Program-made: the position numbers and the translations under genes
NCBI RefSeq assembly: GCF_048771995.1
Contig: NC_133027.1
Coordinates: 105,309,501 to 105,373,500, forward strand
Reading direction: 5' to 3'
DNA length: 64,000 nucleotides
From: Taeniopygia guttata
Taxonomy: Eukaryota > Chordata > Aves > Passeriformes > Estrildidae
Part shown: in pieces, positions 12,741-26,988 of the stretch
Layout: every line of letters starts with the position of its first letter
How positions within the stretch are numbered: position 1 is the first letter of the stretch
The notes under the pieces: model-generated
Databases searched by the model: none
Seen by the model: only the letters and a program-made list of their open reading frames with translations
Told to the model about the DNA's origin: nothing

Positions 12741-15700
12741 TGTAGCAGGGCCTTGTCACACACTTCTGCATCCTGCTATGTCTGTCCTATAATTAGAAAG
12801 AGTGCTGCTCTTTTACCTCACCCATTGCTCTCTTCTTTTCAAAACAACAATCATTATTTTGCCATTAACTTCCTTTTGCTTTGTGCAAAACCGATGCCTG
12901 CGGGTCAATACATTCCTTAAACATCCAGAACGTATCCGCTCGTTCCCATTCCACTTTGGATCCATCTGCAGTTGAAGTCAGGGTGAGTCCTGCTGCAGTC
13001 TCCAGTGGGAGCTGGGTCAGGACCACGCTCCAGATGTGTTGCAGCTGTACATGGGCTGAGTTATCTAAGATTGGGAAAGGCAGAGCAGTAGGGAGGTTTT
13101 TCTGCCACAAAACCACAGTAACAAAACTTTAGCTGATTCAAAATTGACCCGACTTCAACTGCTGTCGGGATATTTTGAGGAAGGAACTAAAAACATAATT
13201 TCTGGACTACAACATTTTAGCAATTAGGAGATAGCATATGACGTTAGTTTTGATGATGTAATTGTTTTACAATCATCTTGTTATTCTCTCTGTGTACTGC
13301 TTTCATTCATCTCTCCAGTAAGTGGGAAATGAAGGTAGAATACAAAGCAGGCAGGAGAGCTTGTTTCACACAATGTTTCTGGCTCATTTGAAGATGTTCC
13401 TTACAGCAATTGCCACCCTTTCCATATCCACACCCAACCACCAGTGAGAGTCAGGAAGGCTGTTCAATTTCATTTTTGTTAAGGATGACGATGAAAATCA
13501 TGTTTAAGTGCTAATACACAAATCCAAATTGAGAAATGCTGTGTGGGGAGGTCAGTCCACTTTATTTTTCCCGAACGGGCTTTTTTTAGCTTTAATATTT
13601 GGAAAAACTTTACTTCCTCTGGCATCACAGAGGAGAGTCTATGGGTTTTTAAATTATTGTTATTATTACTACTACTACTACTACTAAAGAGGTGATATGG
13701 ACAAAGAGACCTAGAGGTGCACAAGGAATAATAACTCTACTCAATTTATGTTACTTAATTCATGTGCTCATTTTTTTTTACCACAGATTGAAAAGTGGTA
13801 GTGAAATAACTCACTAAAGAAGTCCTGGGGTACATTCAATTGTCACAGTTTCTATGTTTGCAAGTGCAATGGAAGAAAAATAAAAACATAAAATAAGTAG
13901 TTTTTCAAGAGCAGAACTAATGAAGCCCTGTTTCCTGCAGCTTTGTGCCTCATAATTAATTGTGAGCTACAGTTGAAGCTTTTCCCAGGGGTGGGGCACA
14001 TATGGTCCATCTCTCACACTCTCTGAGAAATATATAGATAGATATACTGTGTGGATTCTTTATGGTTAATAATGCATGAACTCACTCTGCAGTCTTGTTG
14101 TTAGGCAGGCTCCTTATCGGGTGTCTTTTCTTCACCATCCTCCTCCTTCTATCCTTCCACAACAAGTACAGAATTTTATTTTAATGTTAAATATTACTTC
14201 CCTGCCAAATTTGTCTGAAATCACCAAAGAGATTAAAATCTGAGTAGGTTAAATTATACACATGGTAAATGTATGTTAAATACAAAATATACACAAACAT
14301 GCAAACTGTGTGACTGAGTAAGCCTTACCCCTTTACGAAAGGTGGCTCCCAATTTTATATGACACCAGTAGATACTAATTTTCATAGATATTTATTTTCA
14401 TAATGTAAAAGCAAAGGGAAAATACTATCATTTAATCCTTGCCCCTTTTTTGGCATCCTCTCTTGTAAAGGAGAAGTCACCAACACTCATGAGAACTGCA
14501 ACAGAGATAAACCAAATGAGCTCAGCAAGAAATGACAAACTTACTGCCAGCATGGGAACATGCCATGAAGTCAAGTCTGTGAGGTTCAGGTTTGGAATGC
14601 ATTATGGATTCTGAAAAAAAAGCTCAGACTACACTGAAGTCCATGCTGGCACTGAAGAACTTTCTCATATATGGCCCTTTCCTTTCTGTTCTGCAGGGAT
14701 GTTAATGATTTTAAGCATTAAAAGGCATTGTTCCTAGTTGTGGTGATTTTCAGAAAATGGGAACTGTGAAAACAGGATTATCAAACCATTGGAAACTTAG
14801 AACCACTTTTGATGTTCAGGCCACATAATGACCGTGTGTACAGGAGGATGCAGCAAATCGCTTGGAACTTGGCCTTGAATAAGATAGCCAAAAAAGCTCA
14901 TGTAAAATTAATAAGCAGCCTTCCTTTTCATTTCAAATGCAACCAAAGGCCAAATGCTGGAATAAATACATTCAGTATACAGACAGAATTTTCATAAATC
15001 AGCCATGCTTATCCATATCCTTTGTACTTTGTAACCATTAGCCATACACTCTATCGAACATAATGTTTCCTGAGGTCCCTGGTGGCTTCAGTATTAATCT
15101 GAATTCTGTGATTCTACTGTCAAGTTTAAATTACAGATCTGACCACAAACTCATTAGAAAATATGCTGCTCTATTCTGTGCTTCTCTTGTCCAGATTTCA
15201 TATTTTTTGGGAAAAAAAAAAAAAAGAAGAAATAAAAAAGAAAAAAATTGCCATTGCTCTTGCAAAAAGACTGATCTCTATGATGTGGCAATGAGCTAAA
15301 GTTATTTTAGGAAGTGCTGAAAAAAGGAAAAGGCTACATGTTCATCTAATCCATAACTAATGTTAATTGGATGTTTGATGATAGATATTTCTAACAATTA
15401 TATACCACATTTATTTATTTATATTTTATGTAAAGGATGAAAGCTTAATTCTCTTAACTACCAGGGGGCAAGTATAATCTGTCCAGAGGAAAGCACAGTA
15501 TGGCCAGACAAAATGATAGCTCTCTCACACTGCTCTGTCATTGCAACTAAGCCCTGACATGAAAGCCTTAAGGGTGTGGTAAAAAGGACTGCCCTCCAGT
15601 GTGCTGAAAGGAAACTTCAGCATCCTTGCTCATTCGTTTTTTGTATAAAAACTGACAGATGTGTCAAAGGTGTGATAGTTTTGTGAATAAGTAATAAGTC

Positions 15701-15862
15701 CTGACAAGTTGGACCTTATCATTCCCTTCAGCCTAAGGTGAGGAAGGAGCCTGGGGTAATAGCAGGGGCAACAGAAAAGCCCTGGATGGGACTTGCGGGA
15801 TGGCTCGTCTGTGCTCCTGCTGGTACAAAATGGGTTTGATGACAAATCTGATCAAATTCATG
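12741..15862. other. Intergenic, no supported gene
   Basis: Contains a (TTA/ACT)n microsatellite at 13653-13687 and an A-rich tract at 15212-15247. Frames such as 12865-13116 (minus) and 12881-13132 (plus) are mirror images of each other and resemble nothing known. Confidence 0.6.
13653..13687 (+). repeat. Trinucleotide microsatellite (ATT/ACT)
   Basis: ATTATTGTTATTATT followed by six ACT units. Confidence 0.93.
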
Positions 15863-15902
15863 CCTGGTGTAATTTCAGAGAGGTCAGTGGTGTTACACCA
15901 GG
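15863..15902. repeat. Perfect inverted repeat, probable old palindromic repeat fragment
   Basis: CCTGGTGTAA (15863-15872) and its exact complement TTACACCAGG (15893-15902) flank a 20-base loop containing GTCAGTGG. The TTACACCAG / CTGGTGTAA pair around a GACTTCAGTGG-like centre is a motif I associate with ancient sauropsid palindromic repeats. Ten perfectly paired bases per arm are seen directly; the family assignment is inference. Confidence 0.65.
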
Positions 15903-17833
15903 GGAAGCATCAGTCCTTGGTGTTTATTTAAGGAAGATGGCAGAGGCTTTGGAATAAGAGCAGTGCACCGAGCCATGGGCTCCCTTCCCCTCTGCAGTGC
16001 AGTGTGGATACTTCACACCAAGGGCAGCTGGTTATCAGAGTCATGTACAAGTACTTTGTCCAAACCTGTGCTCCAGCATGGCTCACAGAGAAGGTGCAAT
16101 GCCTGCACTCGGCCAGAGTGACCCTTAGATACCTTTCCCAACACTGCCAGATCCACCTGAAATCTCTTTCCAAACAAAAGCAAGCCAAGCTTCTTCTCTT
16201 TGCAATATCTGGGTCATATTACAGGAGATTTACACTGAAGTGGAAGAGAAAGAAAGGAGATTGTAATATATTTATTTGTGAAACAAAAGGTTTGCCTTTC
16301 TGCAGGGGTAGCAAAGCTCATATTTACAATGCATAGACTTGCAAAGATCACTAGAGCAATGGGAAACATACATGAGGTAGTTTAGAAAGCAGGAATTCCA
16401 GGTGGAAGGGAGCATATCCGAATGAGGATGCAAAAATATTTTTACAAGTAAATACTCATGGTCTCAGTATGTGATTTTCATAAGCTTTCATCAGAAGGAA
16501 ATAAACCAATATGGAAATGACAGCAGCTGAGATACTTAAAAACATGATTAGCTCTCAAACTTGGAAAAAAAAAAGTGTTTGGCAAATTATAATGCTACTT
16601 AGATTTTCTTATCTATGTATTTTTTCACTCAGGTGTCTAATAAACCAGGAAAATCTAATATAACATTCCAGATAATGGGAGAAAGGAAAAAAAAAATCAG
16701 ATCAGGTTAACATATTGGTATTATACATACAACATATATAGGCCAAATAGACAAAGGATGAGAGAATAGGATACGGTGTAAGAGTGTGCTGTGCAATGGC
16801 ATTGACTTTGCAGGTGATGGATGGTAGTAAGACACACAACCTCAGGGATAGAGGAAACTGGGACATGCGGAAAGCAAAAATCCCAGAAGCATGAGAGGGG
16901 ACTGCAGGAACAGCATGGCAGTGAAGGACATTTGTTGAAGAAGTCAGTAGAAAGTCAGATGCAAGAGTCAGATGTAGGCAAGAACATAGAGCCCAGTTTC
17001 CTGAGTGCAGTGTAGCAGGAAATGGGTTCTGGAAAGGGTATGGGGGTACCAAATATATGTGATGGGCACAGAGATCTGAAACATTGCACAATGAGGCCAG
17101 ATAAGTGCTGGCAGATGGGTTTGGACTGGGGGTAACAGTCTGTTCCATATTTCAGAGACTTGTTCTAACTACTACAACCCTCCCCCCCACTCTGCTTCTT
17201 CATGTTTTAAATTGCTTCAGTGCTGTCTTTCCTCTTTTTTTTTTTCTCCTAAGGCCTGAAATGCGATGCCTGCTATGAACACTGTCTTCTTTTGACATTT
17301 TCACTCCCTGATAATGCTGCAAGCTAGCCTTGAATTTTAAAAAGTGGCACGCATGCACACACTCAAGCACTCCCACTCTGAGGCTGTCATTCTCATCAAA
17401 CATCTGGAAATCTGTTTGCCAGAGTGCTGCTGCCAAATGCTCCTGCCTCATCCAGGCAGAATTGTGCTTCCCCTACAGGGTAAGCAAGAAGTGCTCGAGA
17501 GCAGATTTACAGCTGTTGATGTGGCAGCACTGAAGTCTTGTGTGGCAGCTCAGAGCTCTTTATTTATGGCTTTAACTCTCAGAGGAGTTTGGTTAGAGAG
17601 CAGATTGGATGTGGACATCCAAAGCCTTCTTGCAGCCTGAAGATTCCTTCCTTTTTCTTTTATTTCTAGTGTCTTTCCTGTCCAGCCCTTCATAACTCTG
17701 GCCAAACACAGATGGCTGTAATTCCCTCAGACTCTGAGGACAGCATCAGCCTTGGTACTGAGACCTCACTAGGCAAAGTACCACAAGATTTCATCTCTTA
17801 GCCCAGAGGAAGAAGAAATAGAGGATCAGACTT

Positions 17834-17875
17834 CAAGGCATCTAAGTGCCTAAATCCCATCCACTTTCTAAAGCA
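17834..17875 (+). repeat. Possible old repeat fragment (TAAGTGCCTAAATCCCAT)
   Basis: GGCATCTAAGTGCCTAAATCCCATCCACTTTC resembles half of the ancient sauropsid palindromic repeat with core TTAGGTGCCTAAATCCCATTGA. It is short, so confidence is low. Confidence 0.4.
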
Positions 17876-18850
17876 GTCCCTGAGCTGAAGAAAATTCTGT
17901 TTCAGGCAGGACACATGAAACTGGTAACAAATATTGCCTTGTCTTATCTCAGGTCATAGGAATAAATCCTGTTACTCTGACCTCCTCCCCTGCCAAAAAA
18001 TTAATTAGGGAAATGAGAGGGAGGGAAGGCAAGGAGGTGGCATTAAGGCTGTGAGGTAAAAGAGTTGGAAAGATGCACGTGGTGAAAAGAGAGAAAGGGA
18101 TTGTATCCCGTCCAAATAGATGCTTCTATCCAGTTCTGGGTAGTGAGTGGAAAAGCAGAGGAAGAGCAATGGGAAATAAACAGAACTGAGACAAGATGAC
18201 AACAAGCCACCTGCAGAGACATAGCAGAAGAGTAAATAAAAGAAAAAAAAGCCTTTCTTGTACTTTCCATAACACTGGGACTAGCATGCAGGATTCCCAA
18301 TGCAAAGCCCAGACACAGCTTTTCCTTATTAGCCTAAATAAGTTAACAGAAAATTTACATCTTGGCTAAGACATTCAGCATGCTGGTGTGCAGACCAGAA
18401 ATACTCAATTTCTAAAGGATTTTCCCCAAAAGGAGCAAAGCTTGCACACCAGGACACAGGGAAGCATTTGATAGCACAGCACGGAAGGGGAAACTGACTA
18501 TTCTGTCCCTATTAGGACAGCTGGAAGTTACAGTAAATGGGCTATTGAGAACAATGGGTTGGAGCCAATGGAAAGGCAACTTCCAAACATTTCAATTTAA
18601 AGGTCTCTCAGCTATGGAAAATGATTGCCATGGGGCTTTGTTTCAGGTCGAGGCACCAGGGAAAGTGCATTTAGAAAGCATGACAGTCCATTTAGCAGGC
18701 ATCCCTCAGCCATAGGCACAGATTCCCTCCACAAACGCTCGGTTGTTCGCGCGCCTAATCTTCATCCAACTTGGAGGAAAAACACCACTAAAAGGCAAGG
18801 AGTTTTAGTGAAGTTTCAGTGGTAAAGCACCACACAGGCATCTCCTCGTA

Positions 18851-18851
<1 letters not shown>

Positions 18852-18885
<34 letters not shown>
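18852..18885 (+). repeat. Poly(A) tract, A34
   Basis: The longest homopolymer in the window, 34 uninterrupted A. It may be the tail of a retroposed RNA inserted in the plus direction. The sequence before it is not identified and no target duplication is obvious. Confidence 0.95.
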
Positions 18886-18889
<4 letters not shown>

Positions 18890-21800
18890 AATATGTAAGA
18901 GCTGTTAGTTACTGCTGTGCTTTTTAGTGACTGTCAGGCCAGCCTCAGGAAACATGACTGAGGACTGTTGTGCCGTCGGTCCTGATGATGGAAACAACAA
19001 ACTGTATATTTATTACCAGTGTTATTTTTACTGCTGAACAACTAGAATAAAATTAAGGCATTTAGACCTTTTTTTCTCTAAGCATTTGTAAACTGCTTTA
19101 GTGCTTCAGCTATATGTTTATCTTTCAGAAAGAGCATGAACAAAACCAGCCAGATAAATAACCCTAAAGATATTGCAAAAGTGAAGTGTCAATAAATTGT
19201 TTGAATTTGTACAGTGTACTAGTCTGACTTAGGAATGAATATCTGAACTAAAGGAGGTTAAAGCCATGATTTTTGTAAGGCCTAAGGAGAGATAAGTGGT
19301 CACTATGGCTCACTAGAATGGAAGCATTTTGTCCAGAAAGGTTGGATAACTCATTGCAGGCACAGAGAACCACTGACAGAAAGAAAAGGTACCCCTGTGC
19401 CCATAACATACCCCATGTTTTTGAAAGGGTCCAAAGTAAAACTCAAGAAAAAGAAGCAAAGGGGAATATAGCCACGACTTCCTTTTCAACCTGCTTATTT
19501 GTGTTCTTAGAAAGAGAACGAGGTTGGAAAATAGTCAGTTAAGAGTTAATGGGCAGATTTAGCACTTCTTGAGTTTACATTTCTTGTCTGGCCTCGTCTG
19601 CCTTTTATGTCTCGCTTTCTGTGGTCACACATATCCCATCATTTATGTCAAGTTTCACATGTGTGTCTGCATCTGGAGTTTCAAGGTAGTGGCCCAGGAG
19701 TCAAAATGCCAATTTTCTTTGAGCTCTAGAATGAATCATTTTGGATGCTTGATTACCCAAGAGCAGGGAGACTTATATGGGAATTAGTTGCCTTCAGCAG
19801 ATGATCGGCTTATTCTACAAGTCTTTTAATTTTTATCTTGCTCAGAAAGAATAGGATTTAGGGGGAATCTGAGTCATTCTAATAGAACAGATAGTTGTGC
19901 CTATTTGATAATAGTGACAGTAGGCTCACAATTAGCTATCTCAGCTGGCAGGGGCACTGTTTATAAAGAAGTTTGCAGACTACCTGAGGCAGCTTAACCC
20001 ATGAATACAAAAGAACAGTGGTTTTGAGGCAATACAGAATTAGTGGCTTATTGTCCAGTCTTCTTTCCATGTATCAAATATATCCTATTGTAATGTGTGT
20101 GAATGTAGCATGTATGAGGTATAGCACTCCTGAGAAGAGAGGGGATGAAAGACTCACCAGCACATGGTTTCAGAGGTAAAGCAGTCAGGGATGGAGAATA
20201 AAGTTTGGCCAAGTGTAAAAAAATCAAATCTGCAAATACAGGAGTCAACAGAGGTTTTAAGCAAAATAAGTATCATTTATGTCCTCAAATTAGTCTTTGC
20301 AGAGTAAATAAAATAAGATGATGCATGGCTTCACTCCCAAATTGAAACAGTTATGCATTAACCCATCTTTTAGACCTTCTTTTTAGGCAGAGATCTAATG
20401 GGTGCAAAGACATGAGCAGTAGATTAGAAAGATTGTTATTGCATCTTTCAGTGGTTCTCTTATAAACTATTCAGTTTCACTGTTACCTGGGGTACATAAA
20501 AGCCTCATTCATTCCTTACGAAAAAGATTTCACACAATCTACAGAGAGTGGTGATTCGGGTCAATTACATCTTGCTATGGACACCTATCTGCTCTTGTTT
20601 GGGAAACCTCCTACACAATCATAAAATGATTCATGTGCCAAAACTTGAACTGCATCAGCAAGAGAGTGCAGATTCATGTCATGCACGTTAGAATCCTTTG
20701 CACCTCTTCTCTTTTACAGGTTTGGGTTTTTCCCCTGGAATAGCATTTCAAAAAAGACCACACCATTTTTTATCTCTATTTCTTTTCAGCCTATCTAGCC
20801 TCATTATTTTTAAGTGCTTATGGACTGAGGTGGTGGCAGCTGATCTGGTTTTTATTATATTTGATTTTTTTCTGTTGTACACCCTATGCCTACTTTAACA
20901 GAAATAGGACACCAAGAAACAGAATGACAGTGACAAAAAAGAGGAAAAGATTGAATGCAACAAAATTTTACTTTTAATCAGCTTTGTTCTAATTTCAGCT
21001 TGCCCAACAGTTTTTAATATGCAAAAGAACTGTCCTTCATCCTGATTTAATGAAAATGGTCATTTTGCTGAGGGTGTGCTATGTATCATCCAGTCAAGCT
21101 GTGAATATGCTCAACTGAGTTGTTTTTTCCTGAGCTCAGTATGCCCTCTGGTTTGTTTCAGATTTGTTTTCACTTAAAAAAAAAATTATAGCAGCTAAAT
21201 CTGCTTCTTTTGCCAATTCAAACATTTTTCAATCTTTCTCAAAGCCAAGTAATTTGTTTCAGCTCAAAGTTACTTCTCTTAAGGCATTTGTCTGAGGTTA
21301 CTTCTTTTTCTCTCTCCAGCCTGTCCCCACATCTATTCTTTCCATATATCATACAAACTAGTCTGCTATGAACCTCCCCTTTTGTCAGGCACAACGCTGT
21401 GGAGGGTGGTGATTTGTAGGCTCGGAGCAGCGAAGACAATGTATGCCTGGGTCAGTAGTAATTAAGGAATGTCACTGGTCGAGAGGGAGAAAATTCAGCT
21501 CAAGCCAAACTGGGGCATTTAGATATTTTACTGCTGCATCCTTTTAGGCCTCTCTCAGCTTATAAATATTAATTTAAAGACTACCAACAAGGACAGTAAA
21601 CGGATTTAGGCATAAAACTTCCTGTCAGCGGTGATTTGTGCCCAATAAAAGGAGAGCTGGATAGAGAAAGCCTGCTTCACTAAGTTTATGATAGACAGTG
21701 AAAGGCTGCCATCAAAATAAAAAGGCTTTCACTCTGTCTTGTGTTGTATTGGCATCTCCTACCCTGACGAGCATCGTGCTGGGGCTGCCTTGCTCCCTTT

Positions 21801-24800
21801 CTCATCCAGCTCACTGAGGGAAAGGTCTGGAGCAGGAGCAGCACTGGCAGTGGGCTCTGCACAGTCAGCAAGTGGAAAGGCAACTTTTACAGCTGTGGTG
21901 CCTTGTAGTGAACACTGAGATGGAAAAAGCTGACAAAAGGCCATTCTTTTCCTACTAATGTCCAACCTGAAAGTAGGAAAGAAATCAGCAGGCACTGTGA
22001 GAATGTGCCTTTAAAATGTGACTATATTAATTATAATCATATGTTAATTATCTCCTCCTGACCTCATTTCTGCACAGGAAACATTCACTCTAAACTATAA
22101 TCTGGTTTATTTTTTGATAGAAAACAACATAAATTTTATCCCTTTTCTTTGTTTCTCTGAACAGCCTAATTTCTTTTTCTTTGAGTGGTAAGCTGCACTG
22201 TTGCTGAGTAGCGTGATCATGAGAAGCTGAACACCAGCTAAATATCAAGCAAACAAAACTCTTTAATTAATCTTAACACTTTAGCCATACTGAGGTAGGT
22301 AAGCCTGCATAGAGCAGTTCATGTTTCCACGTTTAGGTCTCTGTAATGCCCACCTCTCCTGTGCTCTCTCTCCAGCTAAATCCACAAGCCAACATGCACC
22401 TTGTGTCTGATCTGTGTACAATGTTTGGCCAATTTATTTATCCCCACTCTCCATTTACTGCTTGTACTGCAGGGGATGTTGTTACATGATTCCACAACCT
22501 TTCTAGTTTGCCTTGCTCATCTGAGACTTGCAACTTTAATATTTTAGGGAGGCAAATAAAAAGGTATCAACTCTGTAATCTCTATAAATATCTCAGCAGC
22601 CTCAGTAGGTCATGGTGGTTTTTCCCCTACTTGGACAATGCCCAGAAGTCATGCACAGGATGGCTGGTCTCATTTTGGAGAAATGGTTTGTCTGTGTGTG
22701 ACCTCCTTCCTAGAGAAGCTGCTCTCTGTGGCTCTTCAGTTCATTGTGAAGGCTTGGCCCATGGAGGATGACTGGGGAAAAAGGGCTGCTTGGGAAAACC
22801 TTCTGGTGGGAGGGCAGTGGGAGAAGGAAAAAGGAACATGCATGTGTGGAAATACCCTTGTCAAAAAAGCTCAGAGACAGAGCTATGCTTTGTTGATGGA
22901 ATTAACATGAAGCAGAGGCTCTTAGAGAAGATCATTCTGAAAAGGAATGAAAAATACATAAAACTTTGTTTAATTTATGGAATTTATAGGCTGCTGACCA
23001 GTAAGTATAAAGTTCTGTTCCCATGGTCCTCACTATCACTCATGTATTACTTGTCAGTAAATGTGGTGCACTCAGAACATAACAGCTACTGCAATATTTC
23101 TGTTCCCACTGCAGCTTTACTACACCCATGAAACTCTGTAATCTTTAAATTCCCTCACTGTTAACATCTGCTGAAACATTATTGGTCCCAGCACAGCCAA
23201 GCTGCTCTGAAATTACATTTAGCAGAGTAGTTAATGCTATGAGTATAATTCTAGAAGCAACCATGTTTTAAAAGGGCTTTATAACTGGTGTGGTGGCTCT
23301 GCTTCCCTTTGCTTTCACTCCTTCCTCACTTCCCTGCTTTTTGCCATTATCCCATCTGTAGGCCAGAATTCATGTTTAAACAGCATTTTTGGTTTTCTTT
23401 TGAATAACATTGTCATTTTGTTTCCCAGCCTTTGACTGCCAAGGCAGACTTCTGAAAACACCTTCGTCTCACCCAGTTGCAACATCAAATTTTAAGAGTC
23501 CAAGGGGCTGATGTCAGAAATTTCTAAAGCCTTAATAAAAATAATATCTTTTATCACCCGTATAGACTGGTTTTTGTTACCCAACATATAAGCTAAATAG
23601 ACTTGTCATTATTAATGATGATTGCTAAAAATATTAATTTGAAGCTTGTAAGAGCTCAAGAGTTCAGCTTTGCTTTTATAAGGAAATGTCGGACATTTAA
23701 CTAAACCAGGCAATCTTGTAAACATGTAATTATTCTTAAAAAAATAAAATGCAAAAAATAAAATAGCTTTGGAATTATGCTATGGATTATTTTAGTACTA
23801 TGTAATATATTTTAAAAACCTATGTATGGCTATATAATACCTTATATAAAGCTTTAATCACAGATACTCAGGAAAATAACCATATTTCTTAGAAAAAAAT
23901 AATTTACATGAGTTTTTCTAAAAAAATTAAGCCTAAAACTTTCATCTTTAATGCAGGGAATGAAAACACCTGCCTATTCAGCAGCTCCTCCTTCAGCTAG
24001 GTATCCTGATAACTCTTTCAAAAAGCAACCTTGAAACACACACATTTTAGAGCTGAAAGATTACTGTCAAATGTTTATGTTGCTGTTAGATTTTATATGC
24101 TGTGTATTTAGAATATTACTCTAAAAACAATGTTAATTAAAAAATCTCCAGATTTTCTGCTCACAAAATAACGAACTGTACAATTTGCAATCTCAAAGAA
24201 TAATTATTGTGTTACCCAGCACTGCACAAGGATAGATGGACTGCTACATCAGTTAAATTTAACTGGTTCCTGATTCATGAACAGCAGTAAATGACATCTG
24301 TGCCAGATGGCAGTCAGCATTTGTGCATTGATACTCTGATTTTCCCTTCTCACCACCCATCTCGTCTCCATTAGTATTTGCTGCTTAAGTGGCAGTGTCC
24401 ATCATGAGATCATTTAATGCAGGTTAAAGCCATGCCAGTGAAGGAATTTCCCAGGAACACCTTGCAGGATTTAAATGCTACCACAGCAACAGCAGTACTA
24501 CATTCAAGATAATTCATTAAATACTCTGCAGTCTAATTTTATACTTCTGCCCCATATCTGTCTTATAATGATGCATTTTTAAGATGATTTTTGTTGTCTT
24601 GTTTAAAAAGTGATAACATGTTTTTAGCAATGACTAAATTAATGATTTCTTCATGAAGTGCTATGAAAGCATGTATATCACAGTATCATGCTATTTCAAG
24701 TAATGTGGTATGATTTGTTTTGAAACTGCATCAGAGTGATGTTCAGGGCAATTCTGTTTGAGGTGTGGATCCCTTCCTTTCAATCTTCCTTGTCTGAAGC

Positions 24801-26033
24801 AGCTGCTACTACTGCTTGCCAGGAGGGACTCCACACCACACCAGTGACATCGTTCTCCCTGTAAGAGGCAATCACAGAACTTTTGAGAGGAAAAAGTGAG
24901 GAGCTGTTCTATGCATCATTACCATCAAACATCAATCTCTGAGCATGTCATGGGGCATTATTTTAGAAAAATTTTAATGTCGCTTTTTGTAATCAGAACT
25001 TGAATGTACTTTCCTCCCTGTCTTCTCCTGTCATGACATAAACTGACACAAAAGTGGGTGGGAAAAAACATTTCAATGCAATCATTTGGAAATTCCTACC
25101 CCCTTATCCAGAAAGCTGAAAAAGCTGCAGAATTTCTGAGAAGCACCTATGCTGGCTAATTAACTTCTAGCATTCTTGTTTCAATTAAAACAGGACTTTG
25201 GACAAATGTTCTTTGTCTGGAAAGTAGCTTTTGGAAAATTAAAACTCAATGCTAGCTCAGGGCAGGAATCAGAATTATTTTTCAGAATTGCCTTTATATA
25301 AAAAAGCCCACATTATTTTGAACAGTGCCACCTTTTAGATATTACTACATTTGTAAAAAAGACATTATTTGACTATTTGCCTCAGTCTCAGTACTGAGGT
25401 GCAACTAGTGTGGGACCATTTTGGAGGAAGCCATGTGGCTTGTGGGTGAAAAGCCAGCTGAAGTGATAGCAGAGTATCTATAGGAGCAGTGGTGTGCTCT
25501 GTGTCATACTGTATAAAGTTTCTCTTTCCTGACATGCCTAATAAACCCTACAAAAGTAATCCTCAAACAACCCTAGAGACAATTGGCAGTTGCTGAGGGG
25601 TGGGATACCTGCACCATTTATGAAAACACTAAACCCTGTACTTAGCTGAGCACTTTCATGAGTCTTGATTTTTTTCAAACTGCTGAACAAATATTTGTTT
25701 ATTCCATTACTTACTGATTATAATAATTATGACCTGACTTTATGATGACCAATAAATGCACAACATTCTCCTCATTTATTTTATGTGTAACTCCAAATAT
25801 CTCAAAAGCTGGCACTTGCATGAGCTGCCTTTCAGGAAGGGAACAGCAGCCTCTATAAAGTCATATATTGGAAGCAGCTATGTTACTGTGCTAGTTATGG
25901 TAAAACCACATTGTACATACTTTTCAGGCTGTAAGGAGTAAATTAAGGTTGTATAAGCTATAAATCACTGATGGATCCTGGAGTCCTGACTATAAATAGT
26001 AATGGCCCTCTTTTAAGTAATGCATGAGATTAA

Positions 26034-26120
26034 AATAATAATAGAATATGAAATTATATAGTAAATATACAATTCAATATACAACTATATAAGATATAAA
26101 ACACATAAAAATATAAAGTA
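26034..26120. repeat. AT-rich low-complexity stretch
   Basis: Nearly pure A/T with TATATA, AATATAC and ATATAA units. Confidence 0.8.
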
Positions 26121-26982
26121 CAAGGTAAAAATCCAGCCTCTTGCAGGCAGAGGAGGAGAGCAGGCAGTAATGGATCCATGCTTTTGCATGTCTGCCCCAA
26201 ACTTGACAAGTCTCAGCCTGTTCCCCTATAGATTCTCCTTTTCCCTATCCTGCTCTTCTCTGTTTAGATCCCTTTTCTCAGGCTCATTCTCCCCATGTAA
26301 TCAGGTTCAGCATTACATCCTAGTCCTTCTTTCACACACGAAGAGCCCTAAAGCAAACGTGTCATAAATTTAGAGACAGCTCTTTGCTTACTGACTAAAT
26401 CTACTGAATTCTGGATAACAATTTGGGAGCGTATGACCTAAATTATTGAGAAAGATGAGGTGTTTAACTGCTGAATTAAATCAAATACTGGCAACCACAG
26501 GCTTCAAAGTTAAAAACTACAGTGCCTAATTAGGACTGTCTCTAGTTTCTGGTCCAAACCATGTATCTTGCTCTAATTGGATCACATAATTTAAAGGCAT
26601 TTGGAGATTATATGTATATATGATTTCAGCCTCAAAGAAAGCATGCAGTATGGTTTATTTCATCACTTGTGTAGTTTTGAGGGATTCCTTTACAACCGGA
26701 AAATCTAATTACAAGGAAGGATACAAACTCCTCTTGGAAAGCAATAGTCAACAGCAGCACTGCCATGGCTATTGAGCACCACAACATGACAGTGACCCTA
26801 TCAGCCATGGTAAGAGCTAAGTCATCATCACCAGGTTATGAATACAGGTATGTTCACGGGTAGGGATATCAACAGCAGATTCCTTTCTTTGTATTTGCAG
26901 ACACAGGAACTCTGCAGCGCATCCAGTGAAATCCCCCTAACCTCCAAAACCCAAACACAAATGCCCTCTCATCCCTCTTCCT

Positions 26983-26988
26983 CTTTTC
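26983..26988. repeat. Target-site duplication, left copy (CTTTTC)
   Basis: Exact match to 27607-27612. Confidence 0.78.

Larger units (their letters stand above)
15903..26982. other. Intergenic desert
   Basis: No supported gene in about 11 kb. Items seen: an old repeat trace at 17834-17875, a hairpin (18786-18810) followed by A34 (18852-18885), a CpG cluster at 18737-18758 (ACGCTCGGTTGTTCGCGCGC), homeodomain-type TAATTAA with scattered CpGs at 21440-21680, and very AT-rich sequence at 26034-26120. The three overlapping frames at 22508-23131 and the 148-codon minus frame at 16702-17148 have no family resemblance. Confidence 0.6.
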